From assembly GCF_014637345.1 (NCBI RefSeq), contig NZ_BMEX01000002.1, positions 361,292 through 425,291 on the forward strand: 64,000 nucleotides of DNA. Reading direction: 5' to 3'. Every line of letters starts with the position of its first letter. Position 1 is the first letter of the stretch. A program made the position numbers and the translations under genes. This DNA is from Kroppenstedtia guangzhouensis. GTDB lineage: Bacteria > Bacillota > Bacilli > Thermoactinomycetales > DSM-45169. The notes under the pieces are model-generated. The model had not been told where the DNA came from, did no database searches, and saw only the letters and a program-made list of their open reading frames with translations. This document shows positions 7,844 to 15,790 of the stretch, one piece after another.

Positions 7844-9201
7844 AAAAAGCCTTTCTCTTTATTGAAAACCAAGCCTTCAACACATTGCTGGAACTGGCGG
7901 TACGAACCAAAGAACGGGGGTACACAAACCTCCTCATATTCCGAAAGATGCAGCCTCATGAAAAGGAAAAGTTGAATGAATACGAACGGCGACACCAGCA
8001 TCCCCTGTTTGAACAAATTTGTGAGGTGGAATGTTGGGACTTCAACAGTCTTCGGGATCTGGTCGAGGATATGGCAGGAAAGCAGCCTTTGGCCGGAATT
8101 TTGACCATCAGCGGCTTATTTACTCCCGACGGTTTACTCGGAGCCTCCGTCGCCCAAATCGCATCGGAAAAGGGACTCCCTTCCCAATCCGTTGACGGGT
8201 TGTACCGTTCCAACAATAAGTATCTGACACGAGACGCCTTGCGCCACGCGGGTCTGCAAACCGTCGATTTTGGATTGGCCACAGAGGAAACATCTCTGAT
8301 CGAACATGCCCGACGCATTGGCTATCCCGTGATACTGAAACCGGTCAACGGCTGTGCTTCTCAGCTGGTGATCAAGTGTGAGAACGAGCAGGATCTCCTT
8401 CAGGGGTATCGGACAGCCCTCAAGAAACTCCCCCAATCCATTTACCGGAACCTGTATTCTTGCACTCACCAATTCACCGACAAAAAGGGAAATCTGATCA
8501 CCTTTGATCCCCTGCGGACCATGCTGGTTGAAAAATATATTGATGGCCCTGAGGCCAGCATTGAAATTGTGGCCACAGAATCAGAGGTTATTCCGTTGTT
8601 GGTTCACGATAAGGTCTTGGTCAGCGAAGGGGATCGAGTGGTGTACGAGCATTTACTGGTGGTTCCGCCGGTGAGGTTTACCCCGGAAGAATTGGAAAAC
8701 ATGAAGCAGTATGCCATTGAAGTGGCCAAAGCAACCGGTATTAAAAACTCGCTTTGCCATGTTGAAATTCGATACGATAAACAATCAGGACCTCAACTTT
8801 TGGAGATTAACCCCAGAGTGGGCGGAATGCTGGTTACAAAAAGCTTGGAAACGATGATCGGATTTCATGCGTTGGACGCAATGGTCGATCTTGCGCTGGG
8901 ATCATTTCAGCCCCGCCCATACCCTTGCGCTTCTGATCAGTACGGGATGTTTACCCTGTATCCGCCGCATGCGGGATATTTTGAGCGTGTGGAAGGGCTG
9001 GACAAGCTGAATCGCATCCCCGGAATTTTGTCCTCAACGCTTCTATTTCCGGAAGGAACCCATATTCACGGGGATGATGAAGAAGTATTTCTTCTCATGT
9101 GCTGGGTAAAAGCTGAAACTTATGAAGAAATACAAGACATATACGAGCAGGCAAAAAGGGAAGTCCGGTTTCATGTGAAAAAGGAAGCACCCGCCCTATA
9201 G
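7840..9201 (+). CDS. ATP-grasp ligase (BacD/carbamoyl-phosphate-synthase-like fold)
   Basis: A 453-residue ATP-grasp enzyme. The N-terminal pre-ATP-grasp domain is followed by the nucleotide-binding subdomain (YPVILKPVNGCAS near residue 165-180, first lysine), the MLVEKYIDGPEASIEIV adenine-contact strand, and the metal/phosphate motif EIRYDKQ...LLEINPRVGG near residue 310-330. The family joins a carboxylate to an amine through an acylphosphate; amino-acid ligases such as BacD look like this, but biotin-carboxylase-type relatives cannot be excluded. It overlaps the KamA-like gene (ATGA) and is 44 bases ahead of an MFS exporter, which points to ligation of the aminomutase product. Confidence 0.8.
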   Translation: MKKAFLFIENQAFNTLLELAVRTKERGYTNLLIFRKMQPHEKEKLNEYERRHQHPLFEQICEVECWDFNSLRDLVEDMAGKQPLAGILTISGLFTPDGLLGASVAQIASEKGLPSQSVDGLYRSNNKYLTRDALRHAGLQTVDFGLATEETSLIEHARRIGYPVILKPVNGCASQLVIKCENEQDLLQGYRTALKKLPQSIYRNLYSCTHQFTDKKGNLITFDPLRTMLVEKYIDGPEASIEIVATESEVIPLLVHDKVLVSEGDRVVYEHLLVVPPVRFTPEELENMKQYAIEVAKATGIKNSLCHVEIRYDKQSGPQLLEINPRVGGMLVTKSLETMIGFHALDAMVDLALGSFQPRPYPCASDQYGMFTLYPPHAGYFERVEGLDKLNRIPGILSSTLLFPEGTHIHGDDEEVFLLMCWVKAETYEEIQDIYEQAKREVRFHVKKEAPAL

Positions 9202-9245
9202 CAGGGCGGTTTGCTTCCCCCATCCAAAGGAGTGGAGCAATCGGA

Positions 9246-10517
9246 ATGGGCATGATCCTCAAACAGCGTTCGCCGAAATTCAACCTTTATGTGCTCGCCG
9301 CAGGTAAAGGGATCTCCGATATCGGCAATTTCTTAAATATGGTGGCTTTTAACCTCTATATCTTGTTTTTGACAGACAGCGCCTTGATTATGGGTCTTTT
9401 TATGGCCATTCGATTATTTGGAGGCTTTTTCTGCGGGTTTTTCTCCGGGATGTTGGCTGATCGTATGGACCGAAAGACCTTGATGATATCTTCCGATCTG
9501 ATTCGATGTCTCGCTTTGATCCTGTTGGTGTTGGCCCCAGACACTTGGCAGTTGGCTCTTCTGATGATCACATCTTTTTTGTTGGGTGCTTTCGGACAAG
9601 TTTTTAATATCTCTCTACAATCCAGCATCCCTGTGATCTTCGGCCAAGAGCATCGGGTAAAAGCGAATGCGGTCCTTAATGCCCTGCAATCCATCGGAAT
9701 GGTCATTGGAACACTCACAGCCAGTCTCATCATTGCTCTTTGGGGGTACAAAACCGTTTTTCTGATCGATGCCCTCACATTTTTGATTTCCGGCCTGGTT
9801 CTGGCGATCCTTCCGATTCAAACGAAAGCAGAAACGAAATCTCCTCAGGAAACGACCGCTAAGGATACGGGGTTTTTCATGGAAATAAAAATCCTCTCCC
9901 GATACTTGGGGGCTTTACCCATTCTGTCGAGTTTGATGATGATTCGTCTCATCGATACCTTTGGTTCCGCTTCACATAATGTGGGTATACCCGTTTTCTC
10001 CGACCAGCTGTCACCTGAAAACCCGTCCTTCTACGTTGGACTTATTTGGGCAACCTGGGCTGTCGGTAATCTGATCGGATCACGCGGAACGATCAAATGG
10101 TTTAAAACCAACAAAACTATAATCAGTGAAATCGCCTTCATCATTTCCACCTTCTTGATGTCTGCTTTTTTTATTCTTCTTTTCTGGGGTGAACACTGGC
10201 TAACCATTTTACCCTTTGCATTGCTGGCAGGCGTTGCGGACGGTGTATCCGCCATCTGTTTCAATTCACGCCTGCAACATGAGCCGGATCACATCCGTGG
10301 ACGGGTATTCGGCATTGCTTCTTCCTTTCAGACCGTTGGTTTTGGTGTGGGAATGATTATTTGCTCCCCGTTGTTGGAAGTGATTTCCCCCTTTAATGTC
10401 GCAGCCATCATGCATGGCATTCCGATACTCTTATGCGGATGGTTCATCATGCGTCACATGAGCCGATGGAAATATACACTTCAGTCCGCTGATCAAAAAC
10501 AGGTGGAACACGGATAA
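9246..10517 (+). CDS. MFS transporter, probable efflux pump of the KamA/ATP-grasp unit
   Basis: A 423-residue major facilitator with about 12 hydrophobic segments. The loop between TM2 and TM3 carries the MFS signature GMLADRMDRKT, and a central hydrophilic loop near residue 190-215 is rich in charged residues. It belongs to the drug/macrolide-efflux-like branch with no specific substrate readable. A GGAGTGGAG site precedes ATG 9246, 44 bases after the ATP-grasp stop and on the same strand. In bacilysin clusters an MFS protein (BacE) accompanies an ATP-grasp ligase (BacD) and gives self-protection; a similar role is inferred here. Confidence 0.8.
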   Translation: MGMILKQRSPKFNLYVLAAGKGISDIGNFLNMVAFNLYILFLTDSALIMGLFMAIRLFGGFFCGFFSGMLADRMDRKTLMISSDLIRCLALILLVLAPDTWQLALLMITSFLLGAFGQVFNISLQSSIPVIFGQEHRVKANAVLNALQSIGMVIGTLTASLIIALWGYKTVFLIDALTFLISGLVLAILPIQTKAETKSPQETTAKDTGFFMEIKILSRYLGALPILSSLMMIRLIDTFGSASHNVGIPVFSDQLSPENPSFYVGLIWATWAVGNLIGSRGTIKWFKTNKTIISEIAFIISTFLMSAFFILLFWGEHWLTILPFALLAGVADGVSAICFNSRLQHEPDHIRGRVFGIASSFQTVGFGVGMIICSPLLEVISPFNVAAIMHGIPILLCGWFIMRHMSRWKYTLQSADQKQVEHG

Positions 10518-10552
10518 TCATCGGAGGGTCATTTGAAGTATGGTAAATGCCA

Positions 10553-10660
10553 CAGGGAGGGTTGGGTTTCACATGAAGCGTCTTGGGATCATCAGAACTT
10601 TGGCGCCGCAATGTGAAACCCAATCCCTACCGTTCAAGAACGATTTAAATCATCAAGCTT
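10553..10660 (+). repeat. MITE-like palindromic element, family 1, copy A
   Basis: CAGGGAGGGTTGGGTTTCACAT at the left pairs with ATGTGAAACCCAATCCC on the right across a roughly 40-base centre containing AGCGTCTTGGGATC. Nearly identical to copy B at 21611-21741 and recognisably related to copies C and D. It lies in the 355-base gap after the MFS gene, which otherwise holds only the ribosome binding site and leader of the next operon. Confidence 0.8.
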
Positions 10661-10872
10661 CTTTTAGAGGGGCCGATGTATCCACAGAAAAACTTCCTTC
10701 GCACGTCCAGATCCACACCGGCCCCGTCCTTTTCCTCGGCTCCATGCCCCGATAATAAAAGTGCACGGGGCATTACCACAGCATAAAGAAGTCCCGATAC
10801 GCGGCTGTCTGTAACCATTTCAGTTAAACTCCGGCAATAAAAGGACTGAATCATCTGAAGGGGGGTGAACAG

Positions 10873-11193
10873 ATGGATCCGGAAAAACCGGAGACAAATG
10901 AATCTCTGTCCCGCCTTCAATCAGAATTGTTGCGACAACTCATCCGTCGCAAAAAGCGGCTTCTCATCCCGATGATTCTCTTATTCGCTGTATTTTCCTT
11001 TGGTCTGCCCTTGTTCGTCAGTCTGTACCCCCGCCAGATGAGCCGTCCTGCCCCTTGGATCCAGGTCCCCTGGGGATGGCTTTACGCCTTTGCACAGATT
11101 TTTTTAACATGGTTGTGGGGATGGATGTATTGGAACTCCGCCAAAACCTTTGATCGGTTGGCGGAAGAGATCCGACAGAGAGGGAAGATATGA
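10873..11193 (+). CDS. DUF485 membrane protein, partner of the following symporter
   Basis: A 106-residue protein with a charged N-terminus, two hydrophobic segments (about residues 33-52 and 68-90) and a short charged tail (KTFDRLAEEIRQ). This is the DUF485 layout (YjcH/YwcB), whose genes stand directly before solute:sodium symporters of the ActP/YwcA type. AAGGGGGTGA precedes ATG 10873. Its stop overlaps the symporter start (ATGA), as expected for a co-translated pair. The role is probably as an accessory of the transporter; the biochemical function of the family is poorly known. Confidence 0.85.
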   Translation: MDPEKPETNESLSRLQSELLRQLIRRKKRLLIPMILLFAVFSFGLPLFVSLYPRQMSRPAPWIQVPWGWLYAFAQIFLTWLWGWMYWNSAKTFDRLAEEIRQRGKI

Positions 11194-12743
11194 ATTTCAC
11201 CTATTTTCTATTATTTCTGTGTATTGTGGGAAGCACTTTGATTATTACCCACTGGGCCGCCCGGAGGAAACAGACAACCCGCCTGTTTTTTATTGCAGAC
11301 AGCAGTTTGAGCGGTTTTCAGAACGGGATGGCCATCGCCGGTGACTATATCAGCGCAGCCTCCTTTTTGGGCATCACCGGCGCCATCGCTCTCGGAGGTT
11401 ATGACGGTTTCTTGTATTCCATCGGCTTTCTCGTCTCTTATCTGCTCGTGCTGCTGGTCATCGCGGAGCCGGTGCGCCATCTTGGAAAGTACTCCCTTGC
11501 TGATGTGATCTGTGCTCGTTTCCCGGGCCATCGCATTCGGCTGGCAGTGGCTTGCGTCACTTTCACCATCTCGATTTTTTACATGATTCCACAACTGGTG
11601 GCCACCGGATTATTGGTTCGTTTGCTGCTGGGAATCGACTACTCGGTCTCGGTGCTGGTGATTGGCAGTCTGATGACCGTCTATGTGGTCTTCGGGGGGA
11701 TGGTAGCCACCTCCTGGGTCCAGATTGTCAAGACCGTTCTCCTGATGTCGGGGATCTTTTTACTTTCCTTGATATTGCTGTCCCGTTTTGATTGGCAAAT
11801 TCCCCTGTTATTGCAACAAGTGAAGGAAGGAACCCCCCTTGGAGACCGTTTTTTTGCCCCGGGACACCTCTTTTCCACCCCTCTGGAAGCCCTTTCCCTC
11901 CACCTGACATTGTTCCTCGGGACTGCCGGTCTTCCCCATATCTTGATTCGTTTCTTTACAGTGAAAAATGCCTTAGCGGTTCGGAAGTCGGTGATTACGG
12001 CCAGTTGGATCATCGGTCTCTTTTATGTGATGACCCTGGCCCTCGGTTTGGGAACGGTGGCGCTGGTGGGGTGGTGGAAATTGGTGAGAACAGACCCCAC
12101 GGGGAATCTGGCGGCACCTTTGTTGGCCGAGGAATTGGGCGGAGATTTCCTGATGGCTTTTATCGCCGCCATCGCCTTTGCCACCATTGTGGCAGTGGTC
12201 ACCGGACTAGTTATTTCCGCCACCACTTCCCTCTCCCACGATGTCTACAATCAAGTCTTGAGGAAAGGCAACGCCTCGGAGAAGGAGCAATTGCGAATCG
12301 CAAAGTGGACGGCGGGGGTGGTCGGCTTGATTTCCATCTTGTTTTCCTTGGGATTGGAAAACATCAATGTGGCCTTTCTCGTCTCTCTTACCTTCGTGAT
12401 TGGTGCCAGTGCCAATCTGCCGGTGATCTTGTTCACACTGTATTGGAGGCGATTCAATGAAACCGGGGTGTTGATCGGGATGGCCAGCGGCTTCTTGGCT
12501 TCTTTGGTTTCTGTGGTCACCGGTCCCCACATTATGCACCCCGAACACGGCTGGATCGCTATGGAACCCCTCTTCCCCCTGTTAAACCCCGGTGTGATCG
12601 CAGTCCCCGTCGGCTTTGCAGGCGCTTTTCTGGGGACGGTTCTGTCCCGCCGGCCGGTGGATGAGGAACGCTTTTTCCGTGTGCTGGTACGGGCCCAAAC
12701 CGGAATGGCTCCGGGGAATCCGACCGGGAGGAGGCAATCGTGA
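11190..12743 (+). CDS. Solute:sodium symporter, ActP/YwcA-like monocarboxylate permease (1)
   Basis: A 517-residue protein with about 13 hydrophobic segments of the SSS family. The N-terminal block FFIADSSLSGFQNGMAIAGD and the [12 protein letters not shown] stretch are typical of the acetate/pyruvate branch; [13 protein letters not shown] and [17 protein letters not shown] are further signatures shared with the second copy at 15791. Likely substrates are acetate, pyruvate or similar short monocarboxylates (family knowledge; not proved by sequence). It overlaps the DUF485 gene upstream and the sensor kinase downstream (GTGA), which ties transport to sensing. Confidence 0.88.
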   Translation: MNFTYFLLFLCIVGSTLIITHWAARRKQTTRLFFIADSSLSGFQNGMAIAGDYISAASFLGITGAIALGGYDGFLYSIGFLVSYLLVLLVIAEPVRHLGKYSLADVICARFPGHRIRLAVACVTFTISIFYMIPQLVATGLLVRLLLGIDYSVSVLVIGSLMTVYVVFGGMVATSWVQIVKTVLLMSGIFLLSLILLSRFDWQIPLLLQQVKEGTPLGDRFFAPGHLFSTPLEALSLHLTLFLGTAGLPHILIRFFTVKNALAVRKSVITASWIIGLFYVMTLALGLGTVALVGWWKLVRTDPTGNLAAPLLAEELGGDFLMAFIAAIAFATIVAVVTGLVISATTSLSHDVYNQVLRKGNASEKEQLRIAKWTAGVVGLISILFSLGLENINVAFLVSLTFVIGASANLPVILFTLYWRRFNETGVLIGMASGFLASLVSVVTGPHIMHPEHGWIAMEPLFPLLNPGVIAVPVGFAGAFLGTVLSRRPVDEERFFRVLVRAQTGMAPGNPTGRRQS

Positions 12744-14500
12744 AAGTTTTGACGATGACTTTGTTTGAACGGTTGGGCCTTTTATTGGTCCTGGCCTTCC
12801 TGGTGACGCGGATCCCTGGTTTCCGTTCACTGTTGGACCGGGAACTGGATTTGAAGACCACCGGGATGCACGCGCTGATCTTCGGTCTGTTCGGAATCGC
12901 AGGGGCGCAAGCTGGTGTCGTTATGGAAGGAGAGACCTTCTTCTCTTCTTTTTGGGTGTTTCAATTGGAAGATCACCAGATGCTGGTCGGCTCCAGTCTC
13001 GTTGCCATGGTGATCGCCGGACTGCTGGGGGGCCCGGTTGTCGGATGGGGCGCCGGATGCATCCTCAGCCTCTACATGTTTCAGTTGGGAGGAATGGGAA
13101 CTTTTGCGAACATTTTGGTGCATCCCCTGACCGGTTTTCTCGCCGGATGGACGGCCCGCTTTTTTTCGCAGGAACGGGTGATTGCCCCATTGAAAGCCCT
13201 GTTTATCGGAATTTTTCCACCGATCTTGCAGGGAGCTCTGTTGCTCGTGTTCAGTTCCCAACCGGAGGTGATGATTCCCTTGGTCGATCGGATCGGTCTG
13301 CCCCTGGTTGTCTCCAACAGCGTGGCGATCGCCATCTTCACCGCGATGATCCGGGTGGCTCTGCACGAGCAGGAACAGGAAGCCGCATATGCGACCCGAC
13401 GGGCGCTGGCGATTGCCGAAGAAGCCCTTCCCTATTTGAAGAAAGAGTCCCAGGTGGAGATGGCCGACGATATCGCCGAACTATTGTTCAAGGAACTTCA
13501 AGTGGCTGCCGTTTCCGTGACCAATCGGCTAGAGGTGCTGGCCCATCGGGGATTGGGAAATGACCATCATCATCGGGGGGACCCCCTGACTTCCCCCCTG
13601 TTACAACAAGCCATTCAAAAGGGCGAGGTGACAATCGCCTCCATGCGGGAAGAGATCCGATGTCCATACCCCGGCTGTCCCCTAGAAGCGGCGATCATCG
13701 TTCCAATTGTACAATCCGGTGAAACTTCCGGACTGATCCAACTCTATTTCAGAAGATCCCAACAGTTAGGGGAAGTGGAAGTTGCCCTGGCACAGGGATT
13801 ATGCAAGCTGATCTCCAATCAGTTGAATGCTGTCTCCGCGGAGAAACTGCGGCTCCTGATCCGGGATGCGGAGCTTCGCAATCTTCAGGCCCAGATCAAT
13901 CCCCATTTTCTGTTTAACACTCTTCACCTGATCTCCACCTTGATCCGCGTTCATCCGGATCTGGCGCGGAAAACCACTGTTCAATTGGGAAATTACATGC
14001 GTTACAATCTCCGCCTGGCAGCCGCCTCACTGGTTCCTCTCGAGGAGGAGCGGAAACATCTTGACGCCTATCTGGAAATTCTGCGGACACGTTTTGCCGA
14101 CCGCCTGACCCTGGTTTGCCATATGGAAGATGGAGTGGGTCGAGCGATGTTGCCTCCCTCCACCATCCAGCCCCTGGTGGAAAACAGTATTCAACATGGA
14201 CTGAAGAATGCGGTCTCCGGAGGCAAAGTGGAAGTTGAGATCAGAAAAGTGAAAAGGGGAATCCGGATCATCGTACGGGATAATGGGTGCGGATTTCCCG
14301 CCGACATTTTGGAACAAGCAGGGAAGTCTCCCGTCACTAGTGAAAAGGGGAGCGGAATCGGCCTGTATAATGTGAATCAACGGTTGATCGGTCTGTTGGG
14401 GGCAGAATCACAGCTTGAAGTATGCAACCGGCGATCCGGCGGCAGTGAAATCTCATTCTTGATTCCGGATCAGGAGCCGGCGGAGGAGGGAATCAAATGA
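12740..14500 (+). CDS. LytS-type sensor histidine kinase (5TMR-LYT, GAF, His_kinase, HATPase)
   Basis: A 586-residue membrane kinase. Residues about 1-205 hold six or so hydrophobic segments of the 5TMR-LYT sensor. A GAF domain follows (about 225-370), with the RCPYPGCPLEAAIIVP motif common in this family. The phosphoacceptor is His389 in QINPHFLFNTL. The ATPase domain shows ENSIQHGL (N box), DNGCGF (G1) and GSGIGLYNV (G2). Start GTG 12740 overlaps the symporter stop, and its own stop overlaps the LytT start. LytS/BtsS-type kinases known so far respond to pyruvate or cell-wall/membrane state; the linkage to symporters favours an external carboxylate. Confidence 0.92.
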   Translation: MKVLTMTLFERLGLLLVLAFLVTRIPGFRSLLDRELDLKTTGMHALIFGLFGIAGAQAGVVMEGETFFSSFWVFQLEDHQMLVGSSLVAMVIAGLLGGPVVGWGAGCILSLYMFQLGGMGTFANILVHPLTGFLAGWTARFFSQERVIAPLKALFIGIFPPILQGALLLVFSSQPEVMIPLVDRIGLPLVVSNSVAIAIFTAMIRVALHEQEQEAAYATRRALAIAEEALPYLKKESQVEMADDIAELLFKELQVAAVSVTNRLEVLAHRGLGNDHHHRGDPLTSPLLQQAIQKGEVTIASMREEIRCPYPGCPLEAAIIVPIVQSGETSGLIQLYFRRSQQLGEVEVALAQGLCKLISNQLNAVSAEKLRLLIRDAELRNLQAQINPHFLFNTLHLISTLIRVHPDLARKTTVQLGNYMRYNLRLAAASLVPLEEERKHLDAYLEILRTRFADRLTLVCHMEDGVGRAMLPPSTIQPLVENSIQHGLKNAVSGGKVEVEIRKVKRGIRIIVRDNGCGFPADILEQAGKSPVTSEKGSGIGLYNVNQRLIGLLGAESQLEVCNRRSGGSEISFLIPDQEPAEEGIK

Positions 14501-15252
14501 ACATACGGGCCTTGATTGCAGAAGATGAATGGCCGGCGCGGGCGGAATTGGCCTGGCTTCTGCAGAGGGAAAAAGATGTCACCCTCTGTCCAGCCGCTGA
14601 GACGGGAGATCAATTGTTCACCTTATATGATCAACATCGGCCCGATGTGATCTTTCTCGATATCCAAATGCCGGGCCTCTCCGGCATAGAAGCGGCCCGG
14701 CATTTGTTGAATGGAGATCGGGGAAATGAAAGATCGCCATTACTGGTCTTCACCACCGCCTATGAGGATCACGCGGTGGAGGCCTTTGCCCTGGAGGCGG
14801 TGGATTACTTGTTAAAGCCCTATGACGAAAAACGCTTTAAACAAGCGATGGACAGAATCCGAAAACGGTTGTCCGATCGATCTCCAACCAGGGTTCAACC
14901 TCTTCGCCCTCCCCTTTCCCTTCACAGAGATCGGTTGTTGGTGAATCATGGAGAAAAGATGGTCGTTCTTTCTCCGACCTCCATCAGTTATGCAGTTCGG
15001 GTGGAACGATTCCTGGAGATTCACACGGAAAAAGAGATCCTCCGGAGTAAAATGACCTTGCAGGAACTGGAATATAAGCTGCGGGAGTTCCCTTTTTTCC
15101 GCACCCACAGAAGCTATCTGGTCAACCTCGATTACATCCAGGAGATCACCCCCTGGTTTAACGGTGCCTATAATCTGATGTTGAAAGACGAAAGCCGAGT
15201 CCCGGTCAGCCGCTCAGCTGCCAAACGGTTGTTTCAACTTTTGGGACGTTGA
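14497..15252 (+). CDS. LytT-type response regulator (receiver plus LytTR DNA-binding domain)
   Basis: A 251-residue regulator. The receiver domain has the acidic pair EDE near residue 8-10, phosphoacceptor Asp55 in VIFLDIQMPG, a conserved Thr in FTTAYEDHA and Lys in LLKPYD. A linker follows (about 125-145), then a C-terminal LytTR domain (about 150-250) with FFRTHRSYLVNLDYI and the basic VPVSRSAAKRL. It should be phosphorylated by the LytS protein encoded just upstream (ATGA overlap). The candidate target is the second symporter operon, whose promoter lacks a -35 box but has direct repeats there. Confidence 0.92.
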   Translation: MNIRALIAEDEWPARAELAWLLQREKDVTLCPAAETGDQLFTLYDQHRPDVIFLDIQMPGLSGIEAARHLLNGDRGNERSPLLVFTTAYEDHAVEAFALEAVDYLLKPYDEKRFKQAMDRIRKRLSDRSPTRVQPLRPPLSLHRDRLLVNHGEKMVVLSPTSISYAVRVERFLEIHTEKEILRSKMTLQELEYKLREFPFFRTHRSYLVNLDYIQEITPWFNGAYNLMLKDESRVPVSRSAAKRLFQLLGR

Positions 15253-15261
15253 TCCGATAAT

Positions 15262-15292
15262 AAGGACGGTGGAATACTGTCCTTCTGTTTTT
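15262..15292 (+). terminator. Terminator of the DUF485-symporter-LytST operon
   Basis: AAGGAC (15262-15267) and GTCCTT (15279-15284) form a stem followed by CTGTTTTT, 10 bases after the LytT stop. Confidence 0.75.
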
Positions 15293-15342
15293 AACTCTGA
15301 CAAACACCTTGACTCCACCTGCTCCTGTTTAAGTTATTCACC

Positions 15343-15399
15343 CCCGTTTTTCGACATTTCGGACACATAATTATGCGGTTAACGCCCATTTTTCAGAAG
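15343..15399 (+). promoter_or_regulatory. Candidate LytT activator site: direct repeats at the -35 region
   Basis: CCCGTTTTTCGAC starts at 15343 and CCCATTTTTCAGA at 15385, 42 bases apart (four helical turns, twice the usual 21-base LytTR repeat spacing). The second copy covers the place where a -35 hexamer should be for the -10 box at 15417, and no -35 consensus exists there. This is the expected layout of an activator-dependent promoter. Assignment to LytT is inference. Confidence 0.45.
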
Positions 15400-15416
15400 A
15401 GTGCACCAGAATCATC

Positions 15417-15442
15417 TATACTGTTTGCTGGAAGCGCTTACA
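15417..15442 (+). promoter_or_regulatory. -10 box TATACT and overlapping-start cre site (CcpA)
   Basis: TATACT lies at 15417-15422. Directly after it, TGGAAGCGCTTACA (15429-15442) is an almost perfect palindromic match to the catabolite-responsive element consensus. Covering the transcription start, it should mediate CcpA repression by sugars, fitting a transporter for secondary carbon sources. Confidence 0.75.
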
Positions 15443-15479
15443 ACCAAAAGGGTATGCAAGAAAACCTGGAGGTGGGTGG

Positions 15480-15788
15480 ATGGAAAAGTATACAGCGATC
15501 GCCCGTTCAAAGGAATTCAAGAAGCTTAAGCGGGCAAAGTTGGTTTTTATTTGGCCGATTGTGATCCTGTTTCTTCTCTATTATCTGACGTTACCACTGA
15601 TGGCCGGTTATGCCCGTCCCTTGATGAGTTCTTTTGTCACAGGTCACATCACATTCGGCTATCTGTACGGGGTTTTCTTCTATTTGGTTGCCTGGGCTCT
15701 GGCCTATCTGTATGTCAGGAAAGCCCGGAAATTCGATGAACGGGCCCGGGCCATCATCGACCCATACACCCGGAAGAAGGGGGCCTGA
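15480..15788 (+). CDS. DUF485 membrane protein, partner of the second symporter
   Basis: A 102-residue YwcB/YjcH-like protein with an N-terminal basic stretch ([15 protein letters not shown]), two hydrophobic segments (about 25-42 and 56-80) and a charged tail. Related in layout to the protein at 10873, though diverged in sequence. ATG 15480 follows GGAGGTGG. The symporter gene begins 2 bases after its stop, so the two form an operon under the TATACT/cre promoter. Confidence 0.87.
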   Translation: MEKYTAIARSKEFKKLKRAKLVFIWPIVILFLLYYLTLPLMAGYARPLMSSFVTGHITFGYLYGVFFYLVAWALAYLYVRKARKFDERARAIIDPYTRKKGA

Positions 15789-15790
15789 TC

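Noticed and set aside
10540..10755. Short + strand frame after the MFS gene
   Set aside because: It consists of the repeat copy A and its flank; no support as a gene.
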